DNA of 64,000 nucleotides from Mesorhizobium sp. AR07 (GCF_024746815.1 NZ_CP080525.1:6194501-6258500), one strand, 5' to 3'. Counted from the stretch's first letter, positions 17,574-29,326 are shown. A program made the numbers and translations. The notes: a model not told the origin generated them from the sequence alone.

Positions 17574-18713
17574 CTACCGCTTTTTCGCCTTTTCCAGAAC
17601 CGTTTCGTCCATTGTCAGCGCGTAGCGCGTGAAGTCGCGGTTCTCGGCCGGCAGCGGTGCGATTTCCATGACCCCGCTGGCCGGCTCGAAGATGATCATC
17701 GCCACCGTTGCCGAGAGGTTGCCGCCTTCCTTGCGGAGTGCCGGCCGGCAGACGCTGAGCGGCGCGGCGAAATCGTCGAACAGCGCCTGCTTGAGGTCAT
17801 CGACGGTGATGTCGCCATGCCGCGCGGTGAGATGCCGGCGCACCCGATAGTCGCGATAAAGGCTGTCCGGCACGTCGCTCAGGCCAGTCTCGCGCAGCTT
17901 CGACAGGGCGACCGGGCTCTGCCAGTGATTGGCGTGCACGATCAGATCGTTGTCGGGATAGATCGGGAAGGCTTCGTCCGGCGCGCATTCGAAGTCGACC
18001 GCGAACCCCTCGGCCGTGCTCAGGATCATGTTGTTGGAGCCGGATTTTTGCGTCGTCGCCACCACCTTAATGGCATGGGCGAAATGCCGCGCCTCCAGCG
18101 CGCGGCGACGGATGAAGGGCAGGGGAATGCCGATCTCGCGGTAGTCGCGATCCGATTCCAGATAGTTGGCGGTGATGCCGATACCGGCCGAGTTGAAGCC
18201 GCTGCGCGCCAGTCCGCCGGCCTCGGTGAAGGTGAGGAGGTCAGGCCCATCGCTGCGCCGCACACGCAGGACAATCGAGGTCTCGGCGCATTCGGCGCGC
18301 CAGTCCCAGTTCTGGCCATGGATCAGCCGGCCGGCCTTCGTCGCCTCCGGCAGGATCACGGCACCCGTGCAGCCATCCGGCTCGTCGTCGGAAATGCCCT
18401 TCTCGCGCTTGGCCAGTTGCAGGATTTCGGTGCGGGCGTTGACCAGCAGGATCGAGGAGAGGCCGACATTGGCGCCGGCGGCGATCCCTTCCATTTCCTC
18501 GACAAGGTCGGGCGCCCATTGCCGAAGGCGGGGCAGGAATATGCCGCTGAAGCGCTCGACATCGCTCTCGCCGAAGCCGAATTTGTCAAGCTGCGCGGCA
18601 TACAAAGCCACGGAGGCATGGATGCGCCCGCGCGCCTGTTCGCCGTACGCCTTGCCGCGCTCAGAAGGTGTTCCGCTCACATCGACAAGCGGAAATGGCA
18701 TAACTGCGATCAT
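17574..18713 (-). CDS. C45-family Ntn hydrolase (acyl-CoA:6-aminopenicillanate acyltransferase-like)
   Basis: 379 residues. Members process themselves so that an internal Cys becomes the N-terminal nucleophile; here it is the Cys in DEPDGCTGAVIL, around residue 120, followed by the typical GRLIHGQNWDW. The N-terminal pre-region begins PLVDVSGTPSERGKAYGEQ. Substrates of the family are N-acyl amides, such as penicillins in fungi, and in bacteria mostly unknown. It would sit in the cytoplasm, as there is no signal peptide. A GntR-type regulator follows on the same strand. Confidence 0.8.
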   Translation of the reverse strand: MIAVMPFPLVDVSGTPSERGKAYGEQARGRIHASVALYAAQLDKFGFGESDVERFSGIFLPRLRQWAPDLVEEMEGIAAGANVGLSSILLVNARTEILQLAKREKGISDDEPDGCTGAVILPEATKAGRLIHGQNWDWRAECAETSIVLRVRRSDGPDLLTFTEAGGLARSGFNSAGIGITANYLESDRDYREIGIPLPFIRRRALEARHFAHAIKVVATTQKSGSNNMILSTAEGFAVDFECAPDEAFPIYPDNDLIVHANHWQSPVALSKLRETGLSDVPDSLYRDYRVRRHLTARHGDITVDDLKQALFDDFAAPLSVCRPALRKEGGNLSATVAMIIFEPASGVMEIAPLPAENRDFTRYALTMDETVLEKAKKR

Positions 18714-18993
18714 GGAAGGGGCCCTCGAATTTGCTGCTGAGATCGATCGTAGTGCATTCTATGGGCCGAGGCGCTGCTTCGCCAGCACCTGCGCCGAGCG
18801 TCTATGCCACGTTGTGCAAAACCATCATCACAAATCTTGACCTCGCGCGCACTTGCACCTCTGGCCGCTCTCTGGCTTTTTGAGCTACCCATCGCAACGG
18901 ACTGATTCGCGTCATGCCGCTCGATTGCAATGTCCCAAAGGCAATCTGCGGGTGGGTCGTGAAGCGCGCGCAATTGGCGAAGGAGAAGCAGGC

Positions 18994-20031
18994 ATGGCCG
19001 AGTTCAAGAAGCCCGAAATCTCCGAGATGAGGCCCAAGATCACCGTTATCGGCGTCGGCGGCGGCGGCGGCAACGCCGTCAACAACATGATCGTGGAGCA
19101 GCTTCAGGGGACCGAGTTCATCGCCGCCAACACCGACGCGCAGGCGCTGACCATGTCGAAGGCAACGCGGCTGATCCAGCTTGGCGCTCACGTCACCGAA
19201 GGATTGGGCGCCGGATCGCTTCCCGAGATCGGCCGCGCCGCGGCCGAGGAATCGCTCGACGAGATCATGGATCATCTGGCCGGCACGCATATGTGCTTCG
19301 TTACCGCCGGAATGGGCGGCGGCACGGGAACCGGCGCTGCGCCGATCATCGCGCAAGCGGCGCGCAAGGCCGGCATCCTGACGGTGGGTGTCGTCACCAA
19401 GCCTTTCGCCTTCGAGGGCCGGCGCCGCATGCAGATGGCCGAAGAGGGCATCGAGCGGCTGCGCGAGAGCGCCGACACGGTGATCGTCATCCCCAACCAG
19501 AACCTGTTCAGGATCGCCGATGCCAAGACCACCTTCGCCGATGCGTTCGTCATCGCCGACCGGGTGCTTTATTCCGGTGTCAGCTGCATCACCGACCTCA
19601 TCGTCAAGGAGGGCCTGATCAATCTCGACTTCGCCGACGTCAAATCGGTGATGCGCGACATGGGCCGCGCCATGATGGGAACCGGCGAGGCGTCCGGCGA
19701 GGGCAGGGCGATGAAGGCGGCGGAAGCCGCGATCGCCAATCCGCTGCTCGACGAGGTGTCGATGAAGGGCGCCAAGGGCGTCCTGGTCTCGATCTCGGGC
19801 GGCAGGGACATGACCTTGTTCGAGGTCGACGAGGCCGCGACCCGTATCCGCGAGGAAGTCTACGAGGACGCCGACATCATCGTCGGCGCGATCTTCGACA
19901 AGAGCATGGAAGGCCGATTCAGGGTCTCGGTGGTGGCGACGGGGCTCGACCGTTCGTTTGGGGCAGAGGATGCCGATGCCGGCATTGCGCGCGACCATGT
20001 CGGCCAACCGCCAGCGCGGACGCTTCAGTAG
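18994..20031 (+). CDS. ftsZ: tubulin-like GTPase FtsZ, short form without C-terminal tail
   Basis: 345 residues from the ATG at 18994, which has AAGGAG 9-14 bases upstream; an upstream extension of the frame does not look like FtsZ. The GTPase fold is complete: [17 protein letters not shown], tubulin signature [12 protein letters not shown], and T7 loop [11 protein letters not shown]. After the core ([15 protein letters not shown]) only ~20 residues follow. The long linker and conserved C-terminal peptide that bind FtsA and other partners are missing. This matches the rhizobial FtsZ2 type, a second copy beside the ~590-residue essential FtsZ1. Its job in division is not known from sequence. 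Confidence 0.9.
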   Translation: MAEFKKPEISEMRPKITVIGVGGGGGNAVNNMIVEQLQGTEFIAANTDAQALTMSKATRLIQLGAHVTEGLGAGSLPEIGRAAAEESLDEIMDHLAGTHMCFVTAGMGGGTGTGAAPIIAQAARKAGILTVGVVTKPFAFEGRRRMQMAEEGIERLRESADTVIVIPNQNLFRIADAKTTFADAFVIADRVLYSGVSCITDLIVKEGLINLDFADVKSVMRDMGRAMMGTGEASGEGRAMKAAEAAIANPLLDEVSMKGAKGVLVSISGGRDMTLFEVDEAATRIREEVYEDADIIVGAIFDKSMEGRFRVSVVATGLDRSFGAEDADAGIARDHVGQPPARTLQ

Positions 20032-20103
20032 CGCGTATTCGATCCGGCCAGCGCCTCTTTCCCTCCTCCCACCAGGGGAGAAGGAAAAATTGCGTCAGAC
20101 AGC

Positions 20104-21168
20104 TCAGCCGAACTTCGGATCGAGACTGCCCGACTTGTAGCGCTTGGCCATTTCGGCGACCGGCAGCGGCTTGATCTTCTGCGCGTTGCCGGCGGTGCCG
20201 AACTGCTCGAAGCGCTCCTTGCACAGCTTGCGCATCGCGGCCATCGCCGGCGTTAGATATTTGCGCGGGTCGAATTCGCTCGGGTTCTCGGTCAGCACCT
20301 TGCGGATCGCGCCGGTCAGCGCCATGCGGTTGTCGGTGTCGATGTTGATCTTCCGCACGCCATGCTTGATGCCGCGCTGGATCTCCTCGACCGGCACGCC
20401 CCAGGTCGGCTTCATCTGGCCGCCATATTTGTTGATGATCTCCTGCAGATCCTCCGGCACCGAGGACGAGCCGTGCATGACCAGATGCATGTTCGGCAGC
20501 CGGCGGTGGATCTCCTCGATGACGTTCATGGCCAGCACCGCGCCGTCGGGCTTGCGCGAGAATTTGTAGGCGCCGTGGCTGGTGCCCATGGCAACCGCCA
20601 GCGCGTCGACATGGGTGTCCTTGACGAACTCAACCGCCTGCACCGGGTCGGTCAAGAGCTGGTCGTGGCTGATCGCGCCTTCGACGCCGTGGCCGTCTTC
20701 CTGCTCGCCCCCGCCGCTCTCCAGCGAGCCGAGCACGCCGATCTCGCCTTCCACCGAAACGCCGCCCCAATGCGCCATGTCAACGACGCGCCGCGTGATG
20801 CCGGAATTGTAGGTGTAGTCGGCTGGTGTCTTGCCGTCTTCCTTCAGCGATCCGTCCATCATCACCGACGTGAAGCCATACTGGATCGCGGTGACGCAGG
20901 TGGCTTCGTTGTTGCCATGGTCGAGATGCATGCAGACCGGGATGTCGGGGTGGATTTCGACCAGCGCGTCGATCAGCTTGGCCAGCACCACGTCATTGGC
21001 ATAGGCGCGAGCCCCACGGCTCGCCTGCAGAATGACCGGTGATTTGGTCTCTTCGGCGGCCTCCATGATGGCGAGGCCCTGTTCCATGTTGTTCATGTTG
21101 AAAGCGGGCACGCCGTAGCCGTATTCGGCGGCGTGGTCGAGCAATTGTCTCAGTGTTATGCGAGCCAC
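20104..21168 (-). CDS. fba: fructose-bisphosphate aldolase class II, Calvin-cycle subtype
   Basis: 354 residues from a GTG at 21168 with GGGAGA upstream. It cleaves fructose-1,6-bisphosphate (or condenses DHAP with GAP) in the cytoplasm using Zn. Ligand and active-site blocks are [39 protein letters not shown] and [11 protein letters not shown]. The C-terminal part ([16 protein letters not shown]) is typical of the CbbA-type subfamily found in rhizobia. It converges with ftsZ across 72 bases that hold a short pyrimidine-rich, repeat-like stretch. Confidence 0.93.
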   Translation of the reverse strand: MARITLRQLLDHAAEYGYGVPAFNMNNMEQGLAIMEAAEETKSPVILQASRGARAYANDVVLAKLIDALVEIHPDIPVCMHLDHGNNEATCVTAIQYGFTSVMMDGSLKEDGKTPADYTYNSGITRRVVDMAHWGGVSVEGEIGVLGSLESGGGEQEDGHGVEGAISHDQLLTDPVQAVEFVKDTHVDALAVAMGTSHGAYKFSRKPDGAVLAMNVIEEIHRRLPNMHLVMHGSSSVPEDLQEIINKYGGQMKPTWGVPVEEIQRGIKHGVRKINIDTDNRMALTGAIRKVLTENPSEFDPRKYLTPAMAAMRKLCKERFEQFGTAGNAQKIKPLPVAEMAKRYKSGSLDPKFG

Positions 21169-21205
21169 CCAATAGTCTCCCGTATCTGGTTTCAAGCGCA
21201 ACGTC

Positions 21206-21319
21206 GCGGGCCGGCCGATCGCCGGTCGGCCCGCTGATGCTTCTGGCCGGATTTCAGGTCAACCGCAACCTTCAGAGGCCTTGTCGACCGCAATTCTTGT
21301 TGCAGGGCTGAAATCCGGC
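21206..21319. repeat. hairpin and long-looped 12-bp inverted repeat between ribH2 and fba
   Basis: Two structures fill the gap. GCCGGATTTCAG (21246-21257) and CTGAAATCCGGC (21308-21319) are perfect 12-bp arms about 50 bases apart, starting just after the ribH2 stop. A GC-rich stem (21206-21234, 12-14 bp with small mismatches) follows downstream on the minus strand. Neither has a T tract. They may act as a rho-dependent or weak terminator. Confidence 0.4.
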
Positions 21320-21331
21320 GGCTTGCTGATC

Positions 21332-22024
<693 letters not shown>

Positions 22025-22035
22025 TTAACGCCGTT

Positions 22036-22064
22036 TGTATGGAAGGGCAGGGCGCCGCTGTCAA
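22036..22064 (-). promoter_or_regulatory. predicted sigma-70 promoter of the riboswitch-ribH2 unit
   Basis: On the minus strand TTGACA (22064-22059) and CATACA (22041-22036) are 17 bp apart, and the riboswitch P1 helix begins about 13 bases downstream of the -10. The -35 is perfect; the -10 keeps three of six positions. Confidence 0.5.
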
Positions 22065-22132
22065 CTGGGTGAAAGACTGATCAGGGAAATCGCTCCAGAC
22101 CAACGACAGGAGACCGTCAATCGCCGAAGTCA

Positions 22133-22304
22133 GCGCCGCCCCTCATTGCCCTGCCGGGCATTTCTCCCCGTATAGTGACGGGGAGAAAGTAACTGGCCGC
22201 AACCTCAGCGCCCTTCTTGCGATGCTGGCGATTGGCGAAACCGTCGATGAGAGTGCCCCTCTCCCCGTCACTATACGGGGAGAGGATGCCGGCAGGCAGG
22301 TGAG
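22133..22304. repeat. MITE-like palindromic intergenic repeat, copy 1 (split by the IS110 element)
   Basis: The left part of a ~185-bp element whose right end resumes at 23451-23465. Its ends are inverted copies of GCGCCGCCCCTCA. Inside are two strong stems built on CTCCCCGT...ACGGGGAG, and a central block containing GATTGGCGAAACCGTCGATGAGAG. The same block, in the opposite orientation, occurs in the copy at 61584-61761. No ORF is present. Confidence 0.75.
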
Positions 22305-23450
<1,146 letters not shown>

Positions 23451-23538
23451 AGGGGCGGCGCCAGCGCCCGTAAAAGGTGACGGGCGAATTTGAAGCCTGA
23501 AGCGATTGCCCTGAAAGACGGATGGCCAATACAGTCTG

Positions 23539-24717
23539 TCAATTGGCCGTGCGCCATGCCGCCGCCGAGGCGGCCACCAGCATCAGCAATGCCGCGACCA
23601 TCGCGCAGGTGGCAAAACCGAAGCTGGCATAAAGCGGCCCGAAGCCGGTGGTGCCGACAAAGACCGCCAGATAGGTCACCGCGCTATTCAGGCCCATGAT
23701 CGTGCCGCGCCTTGATGGATCGAGCGCCGACAGGCGCATCACCAGGACGTTCAGGCCGAAGTGGTTGGCCAGTCCCCAGACCGCGATCATGGCGATGGTC
23801 AGGCCGAAACTGCCGCTGGCCACTGCAATCGCGACATAGACCACTGCGACAAGAAGATAGGCGAAAGGCATGACACGCCGCGCGCCCAGCCAATCGATCA
23901 CGCCGTCGAGGAGAGCAGCCGTGCCGAAGCCGACGCCATAGGCAAGTGCCGCCCAGCCGTTGGCGCTCACCGGTTTGCCCAATCCGCTGTGCAGGTGATC
24001 GCCGAGATAGCCATACACACCGTAGAACGCGGTCATGAAGGCAGCGCAGGCGATCAGCAGCGGCACGATGCCGGGAATGCCGAGCGCCTCCAGTGGCGTA
24101 GGCGCCGGGCCGCTCTTCCTGACGTCGCTCAGCGACGTCATCGTGAGGCAGGCCAGGGCAAGCATTGCAAACAGCGCGACCGCTGCGAACACGGCGCGCC
24201 AATGCACCAGATCGGCAAGCACGGCCGACAGCGAGACGCCGGCCACCATGCTCAAGGTCCAGCCGGTCAGTACGACGCCGATCGTGCCGCTCTCACGACC
24301 CGGCGGCGCGATGGCCGCCGCGCTCGCATAGATCGAAGGCATGGCGATACCGGCAGCGATGCCGGCGACGGACTGGGCCACGACCAGCGCCGCGACCGTC
24401 GGCGCCACGGCGCTGGCGACAAGGGCTATCGCCAGCAACAGCAATGCGCCCTGCAGCATCCGGCGGGCGCCGATCCGGTCGATATAGCGTGCCAGGAACA
24501 GGGCGCTCGCGGAGGTGCCGAGGCCGAACGCGGCCGCCGCGATCATGACGACCGGCACGCTTGTCTCGAACGACGAGGCCACGGCCGGTGCTATCGGACC
24601 CAGCACAAGCGAGTTCGAGCCGATCACGGCGATGCATCCGGTCAGGAGATAGGCGAGAGCCGGGATCGGCGCCTGGGGGTTCGCGGCCAATGGTGCAACT
24701 TGATCAGTGTTCGACAT
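23539..24717 (-). CDS. MFS transporter
   Basis: 392 residues with about twelve hydrophobic segments. The A-like motif between helices 2 and 3 is FLARYIDRIGARRMLQGA, and PPGRESGTIGVVLTGWTLSMVAGV marks helix 5, as in arabinose/drug-efflux type MFS proteins. Substrate unknown; export of an amino acid or drug is plausible. It is divergent from an Lrp-type regulator across 48 bases, a common arrangement in which the regulator controls the exporter. Confidence 0.88.
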   Translation of the reverse strand: MSNTDQVAPLAANPQAPIPALAYLLTGCIAVIGSNSLVLGPIAPAVASSFETSVPVVMIAAAAFGLGTSASALFLARYIDRIGARRMLQGALLLLAIALVASAVAPTVAALVVAQSVAGIAAGIAMPSIYASAAAIAPPGRESGTIGVVLTGWTLSMVAGVSLSAVLADLVHWRAVFAAVALFAMLALACLTMTSLSDVRKSGPAPTPLEALGIPGIVPLLIACAAFMTAFYGVYGYLGDHLHSGLGKPVSANGWAALAYGVGFGTAALLDGVIDWLGARRVMPFAYLLVAVVYVAIAVASGSFGLTIAMIAVWGLANHFGLNVLVMRLSALDPSRRGTIMGLNSAVTYLAVFVGTTGFGPLYASFGFATCAMVAALLMLVAASAAAWRTAN

Positions 24718-24765
24718 AAGATCATAATGGCCGTATTTTATTCAGCATCAATCGGGAGTTTCGAT

Positions 24766-25305
24766 ATGGATGAAGAAACAGATAGCATTCTGCGGAACAA
24801 GCCTGCGCCCCGTGATGTCGATGCAATCGACCGAAAGATATTAGGCGTCCTGGTCGACGATGCGACGGTCAGTTATGCCGAACTCGGCGAGCGTGGCGGC
24901 CTTTCGCCGCCAGCGGCGCATGAGCGCGTCAAGCGCCTGCGGCGCAGCGGCGCCATCCGCAACACCGCGGCCATCATCGATCCCAACGCGGTGCGCAAGC
25001 CGCTGCTGGCCTTCGTGCATATCGACACCAAGGGTTGGGGAAAGACCCCGGAACTGATGGCGGTTTCGCAGTATCCGGAAGTCGAGGAAATCCACACCGT
25101 CGCCGGCGACACCTGCATGCTGCTCAAGGTCCGCACCGAGGACACCAGAGCGCTCGAAGGGTTGCTGTCGCGCCTTTACGAAACGCCGGGCGTCACCTCG
25201 ACGCGCAGCTATGTGGTGCTGTCGACCTATCTCGAACGGCCGGTGCAGCCCGGCGTCACCGCGCATTGGCCAACGCCCAAGCACATGGCCAAGCCGCTCT
25301 ATTAG
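24766..25305 (+). CDS. Lrp/AsnC-family transcriptional regulator
   Basis: 179 residues from the ATG at 24766 with CGGGAG upstream; an in-frame ATG at 24727 is possible. A helix-turn-helix (VSYAELGERGGLSPPAAHERVKRLRRSGAI) is followed by the RAM ligand domain (FVHIDTKGWGKTPELMAVSQYPEVEEIHTVAGDTCMLLKVRTED). Such proteins usually sense amino acids. It is the likely controller of the divergent MFS gene, and ends 12 bases from the convergent mtnA. Confidence 0.88.
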   Translation: MDEETDSILRNKPAPRDVDAIDRKILGVLVDDATVSYAELGERGGLSPPAAHERVKRLRRSGAIRNTAAIIDPNAVRKPLLAFVHIDTKGWGKTPELMAVSQYPEVEEIHTVAGDTCMLLKVRTEDTRALEGLLSRLYETPGVTSTRSYVVLSTYLERPVQPGVTAHWPTPKHMAKPLY

Positions 25306-25316
25306 CGTTGGGTTCG

Positions 25317-26411
25317 TTAGCCGCGCTCGGGAAACATCGCCTTCAGGCCCTCGCGCGACGCCTTGGCGATGCCGCGTTCGGTGATCAGGCCGGTGACCAG
25401 TCGCGCCGGTGTCACGTCAAAGGCCGGGTTTGCCGCGGGCGTCGCCTCGGGCGAGATCCGCACCTGGGCGATCTCGCCGGCGGTGGTCTTGCCCCAGACC
25501 AGCGACACCTCGTCGGGGGAGCGCTGCTCGATCGGGATCTCGGCCAGCCCGTCATGCACCGTCCAGTCGATGGTCGGCGACGGCAGCGCGACATAGAACG
25601 GCACGCCATTGTCGGCGGCGGCAAGCGCCTTGAGATAGGTGCCGATCTTGTTGCAGACATCGCCATCGGCGGTGGTGCGGTCGGTGCCAACGATGACCAT
25701 GTCGATCTCGCCACGCTGCATCAGATGGCCGCCGGCATTGTCGACGATCAGCGTGTGCGGCACGCCGTGGCCGGCCATCTCCCAGGCGGTCAGCTGCGCA
25801 CCCTGGTTGCGCGGCCGCGTCTCGTCGACATAGACGTGGACCGGAATGCCGGCCTCGGTCGCCAGATAGATCGGCGCGGTGGCGGTGCCGTAGTCGACGG
25901 TTGCCAGCCAGCCGGCATTGCAGTGGGTCAGGATGTTGACAGGCTCGCCCTTCTGCTTGCCCGCTGCGATCGCCTTGATGATGGCAAGGCCATTCTCGCC
26001 AATGGCGCGGTTGAGGCCGACATCCTCATCGGCGATTTCAGCCGCGCGCTGGTACGCGGCTTCGGCGCGTTGTTCTGTTGGCAGCGGCTTGAGGAAGCGC
26101 CGCATCCCATCCAGCGCCCAGCGCAGATTGATCGCGGTCGGCCGCGTCTCGTGCAGGGTCTCCCACACGGCATCGAGCGCGGCATCCGACGGATCGTGCG
26201 CCATCTGCATGGCGACGCCACAGGCTGCTGTGACGCCGATCAGCGGCGCGCCGCGCACCCACATGTCGCGGATCGCGGTGGCGATGCCGGCCACGCTGCC
26301 GATCTTCTCGATGCGGAAGTCATGCGGCAGCCAGCGCTGGTCGATGATCTCCACCGAACGCCCGTCGTCGCTCAGCCAGATGGTGCGATAGTGGCGATCG
26401 CCGACGTTCAA
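25317..26411 (-). CDS. mtnA: S-methyl-5-thioribose-1-phosphate isomerase
   Basis: 364 residues, normal for MtnA. It isomerises methylthioribose-1-phosphate to methylthioribulose-1-phosphate (eIF2B-like fold). The catalytic Cys is in [16 protein letters not shown] and the catalytic Asp in [37 protein letters not shown] forms the substrate loop. Its ATG overlaps the mtnK stop (ATGA). No mtnB, mtnC or mtnD lies nearby, so the classic methionine salvage route is not encoded here. MtnA also accepts 5-deoxyribose-1-phosphate in known bifunctional pathways. Confidence 0.94.
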   Translation of the reverse strand: MNVGDRHYRTIWLSDDGRSVEIIDQRWLPHDFRIEKIGSVAGIATAIRDMWVRGAPLIGVTAACGVAMQMAHDPSDAALDAVWETLHETRPTAINLRWALDGMRRFLKPLPTEQRAEAAYQRAAEIADEDVGLNRAIGENGLAIIKAIAAGKQKGEPVNILTHCNAGWLATVDYGTATAPIYLATEAGIPVHVYVDETRPRNQGAQLTAWEMAGHGVPHTLIVDNAGGHLMQRGEIDMVIVGTDRTTADGDVCNKIGTYLKALAAADNGVPFYVALPSPTIDWTVHDGLAEIPIEQRSPDEVSLVWGKTTAGEIAQVRISPEATPAANPAFDVTPARLVTGLITERGIAKASREGLKAMFPERG

Positions 26412-27679
26412 ATGCTGCTCTCCTGTTCGATCAGCGCGGCCAGGGTATTGACCTCGTCGATGCTGTGGATCTGGCGCCGGTTGACAGCGAGGTGGCGGCC
26501 GAATTTCAGCGCCTTCGCCTCACAACTGGCGCGCAAATCCTCATCGGCAATGGTCTCGAAATCGGCATTGTGGGCGAGGCCGAGGATGCGCCGGTGGACC
26601 TCGATGCCGGCAAAGCCGAGCAGGTCGGTCCACATCTGGTGCAGCACATGGTCGAGCGCCTGTTCGGCGCCAAGCCTGTCGCCCTGATCCTCGAACAGGC
26701 TTTTCTGGTAGAGCATGCCGCTCCGCTCGGTGCGCCAGAGATGCGAGAACTCGGCGCGGAACACGACCCAGGTCTCGACGGTCACCTCGAGCAGATAGGC
26801 ACGCATGGCGTCGCGCTTTGCCTTCTGCTCGTGGCCGCGCTGCGAGAAGAAGGACATCCAGAAATTGGCGAGCAGCATGCCGACATCGAAGGCCATCGGA
26901 CCGTAGAAAGCGAACTCCGGATCGATCATTCGGGTCTGGCTGTCGGTGACCATGATCGAGCCGGAATGCAGGTCGCCATGGAGCAGCGTTTCGGCATTGG
27001 CGGCGAAGATATGCTTCAGCCGCTGCGCCTCGACCTTGAGATCACGGTCGGCACGCAACTGCGCGACGATACCGTCGAGTTGCGGCGAGGTATGCCGGTT
27101 CATCTTGGCGTCGAAATAGGGGTCGGAGAACACCAGGCTCTCTGTGATGTCGCAAAGTTCGACATTGTCGGCGAACAGCGCCAGATCGGCCTTGCGGTCC
27201 TTGGCCGCCATATGCAGGTCGGAGCCTCGGAACAGGGTGCGGGCCATGAACAGGCCGATATCCCGGGCAATGTTCGGCAATTGCCGGCCTTCGATCAGCG
27301 CCCGCCGCAGGATGATGTGCGGCGACAGATATTCCATGATGATCAGCGCCTGGCCTTCGTCGAAATGGTAGATGGCCGGCACCGAGCCGGGCGCGCGCGC
27401 CTGTTGCCGGGTCAGCGCGTGGTATTCGAAGAAGGAGCGCTTGAGCGGCAGCGGCCAGCTGTCCCCGACCAGGCGGACATAGGGCAGGGCCTGCTTGACG
27501 ACAGCCGCACCGCTGGCGCCCTCGACGATGAACACCAGGTTGAGATTGCCGTCGCCGACCTCGCGGACCTTCCAGGCGCTCGTGTCCTTGCCGATCTTCG
27601 CGCGCAACGCTTCGTTGGCGCCAAGGCGGGCCGGGAGCGTCTCGACCGATAGTGCTTCGAACTGCAATTTCCCAGTCAT
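26408..27679 (-). CDS. mtnK: S-methyl-5-thioribose kinase
   Basis: 423 residues from the ATG at 27679; two more codons are gained with the ATG at 27685, but the GGGAGG ribosome site is better spaced for the former. An aminoglycoside-phosphotransferase-like fold with Brenner motif [11 protein letters not shown] and metal site [17 protein letters not shown] is clear; [15 protein letters not shown] is the glycine-rich loop. It phosphorylates methylthioribose (and in known cases 5-deoxyribose) at C1. It is first of the mtnK-mtnA operon, divergent from a ribose-type importer. Confidence 0.94.
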   Translation of the reverse strand: MTGKLQFEALSVETLPARLGANEALRAKIGKDTSAWKVREVGDGNLNLVFIVEGASGAAVVKQALPYVRLVGDSWPLPLKRSFFEYHALTRQQARAPGSVPAIYHFDEGQALIIMEYLSPHIILRRALIEGRQLPNIARDIGLFMARTLFRGSDLHMAAKDRKADLALFADNVELCDITESLVFSDPYFDAKMNRHTSPQLDGIVAQLRADRDLKVEAQRLKHIFAANAETLLHGDLHSGSIMVTDSQTRMIDPEFAFYGPMAFDVGMLLANFWMSFFSQRGHEQKAKRDAMRAYLLEVTVETWVVFRAEFSHLWRTERSGMLYQKSLFEDQGDRLGAEQALDHVLHQMWTDLLGFAGIEVHRRILGLAHNADFETIADEDLRASCEAKALKFGRHLAVNRRQIHSIDEVNTLAALIEQESSI

Positions 27680-27733
27680 CGTCATCCTCCCGCATATGCA
27701 CTCCGAACATAACGGAGGCATGGCTGCCGGGCC

Positions 27734-27796
27734 AAGCTAGGAAGCGATCTGGCAATTGTCAATCGTGTTGACAATTGCCGATGTAGCCCATAGCGT
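27734..27796. promoter_or_regulatory. symmetric operator with back-to-back promoters for mtnKA and the ribose-type ABC operon
   Basis: GGCAATTGTCAA (27751-27762) and TTGACAATTGCC (27768-27779) are perfect 12-bp arms around TCGTG. Each arm contains a consensus TTGACA facing outward: plus strand 27768-27773 with TAGCGT at 27791-27796 (17-bp spacer), minus strand 27762-27757 with TAGCTT at 27739-27734 (17-bp spacer). One bound repressor would cover both -35 boxes and shut kinase/isomerase and importer together. The SorC regulator at 35290-36249 is the nearest candidate. Confidence 0.68.
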
Positions 27797-27814
27797 CGTG
27801 TCAGGGAGGAACGC

Positions 27815-29326
27815 ATGATCGGCGATGCCGTGTTCCGCGCAGAGGGGCTGAGGAAATCCTTTGGCCGCAACGAGGTGCTTGGTGGCGTCTCGCTTGAACT
27901 GCATGCCGGCGAAGTGACCGTGCTGATGGGCGCCAACGGCGCCGGCAAATCCACCCTCGTCAAGATCATCAGCGGCGTCTACGAACGCGGTGGCGGCACC
28001 ATGGGCCTCGCCGGTCAGGATTTCGTGCCGAACACACCGGCGGAAGCGATCCGCGCCGGCGTCGTCACCGTGCATCAGAACATCAATGATGGTGTCGTCG
28101 CCGATCTCGACGTCGCCACCAATTTGACGCTAGACCGGCTGAGCGGCAGCGGCGTCCCGTTCCTGTTCAATCCAGCCCGCGTGCGCCGCGAGGCCAAGGC
28201 CGTTGCCGACCGCATGGGCCTGGCCATCGATCTCAAAGCGCGCGTCAGCGATCTTTCGCTGGCCGACCGCCAGATGGTGGCGATTGCGCGGGCCATGGCG
28301 CACCAGCCGAAGGTGCTCATTCTGGACGAACCGACCTCCTCATTGTCCAGCGCTGAAGCCGATCGGCTGTTCGCCCTGCTCGACCGGTTGCGCCAGCAAA
28401 GCGTGGCGATCCTCTACATCTCGCATCGTATGTCTGACATCAGGCGGTTGGCCGATCGCATCATCTCGATGCGGGACGGGATGATCTCAGGCATTTTCGA
28501 CAGAAAACCGCTCGACTATGAAGGCGCGGTCAACGCCATGCTCGGCCGCAAGATCCATCTCGACCAGATCGTGGTCAGGGACTCGGCCAACGCCGTCCTC
28601 GCGGTCGAAGGCCTGCGCATTGCGCAGGGCGCCAAGCCGATCTCGCTGACGCTCGGCGACGGCGAGGTCGTTGCCATCACCGGCCTCGTCGGCGTCGGCA
28701 AGACGGCGCTCGCCGAGACGCTGTTTGGCGTGCGCAGGCCGCTCGCCGGCACCATGACGTTGAATGGCAAACCCTATTCACCGCAATCGGCGGGCGAGGC
28801 GATCGCCGCCGGCGTGTTTCTCGTCGCCAAGGACCGCGGCGAAAACGGCATCGTCGGCGGCTTCAATATCCAGGAAAACATCAGCCTGCCGTTTCACAAG
28901 CGGATGTCGCGTTTCGCCGTTCTCAGGCGCCGTCTGGAGCGCGCCACCGCGCGCCGGCAGATCGAAGAACTGGGCATCGTCTGCCGCTCCGAGAAGGACG
29001 AGATGGCGGCACTTTCCGGCGGCAACCAGCAGAAGGTGATGGTCGCCCGCTGGATGGCGCAGAATGCAAAACTGTTCATTCTCGACGAACCGTTTCAGGG
29101 CGTCGATATTTCGGCGAGGCGCGACATCGCCGCCAAGTTGCGAGCAAGCGCCAGTGGCCGCGCGACGATGCTGTTCGTCACCGAACTCGACGAGGCGCTG
29201 GAGACGGCCGACCGCATCCTGGTCATGTCCGAGCAGACCATCGTCGGCGAGCACCGCAACGCCGACGTCGATCTCGACCGCCTGCTGGCCGAAGTCGCCG
29301 GCGGGCCGCTGCACAGCGCCGCCTGA
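27815..29326 (+). CDS. ribose-type ABC transporter ATPase (RbsA-like, two domains)
   Basis: 503 residues with the tandem-ATPase layout of sugar importers. Domain 1 has Walker A GANGAGKST, signature-region LSLADRQMV and Walker B VLILDEPTSSLS. Domain 2 has a degenerate Walker A GLVGVGKTA, LSGGNQQKVMVARWM and LFILDEPFQGVD. It powers the permease and binding protein that follow. Being divergent from mtnK-mtnA through a shared operator, it is a good candidate for methylthioribose or 5-deoxypentose uptake (inference). Confidence 0.92.
   Translation: MIGDAVFRAEGLRKSFGRNEVLGGVSLELHAGEVTVLMGANGAGKSTLVKIISGVYERGGGTMGLAGQDFVPNTPAEAIRAGVVTVHQNINDGVVADLDVATNLTLDRLSGSGVPFLFNPARVRREAKAVADRMGLAIDLKARVSDLSLADRQMVAIARAMAHQPKVLILDEPTSSLSSAEADRLFALLDRLRQQSVAILYISHRMSDIRRLADRIISMRDGMISGIFDRKPLDYEGAVNAMLGRKIHLDQIVVRDSANAVLAVEGLRIAQGAKPISLTLGDGEVVAITGLVGVGKTALAETLFGVRRPLAGTMTLNGKPYSPQSAGEAIAAGVFLVAKDRGENGIVGGFNIQENISLPFHKRMSRFAVLRRRLERATARRQIEELGIVCRSEKDEMAALSGGNQQKVMVARWMAQNAKLFILDEPFQGVDISARRDIAAKLRASASGRATMLFVTELDEALETADRILVMSEQTIVGEHRNADVDLDRLLAEVAGGPLHSAA

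Noticed and set aside
18802-20007. Long minus-strand frame opposite ftsZ
   Set aside because: Antisense shadow without recognisable motifs; FtsZ signatures are on the plus strand.
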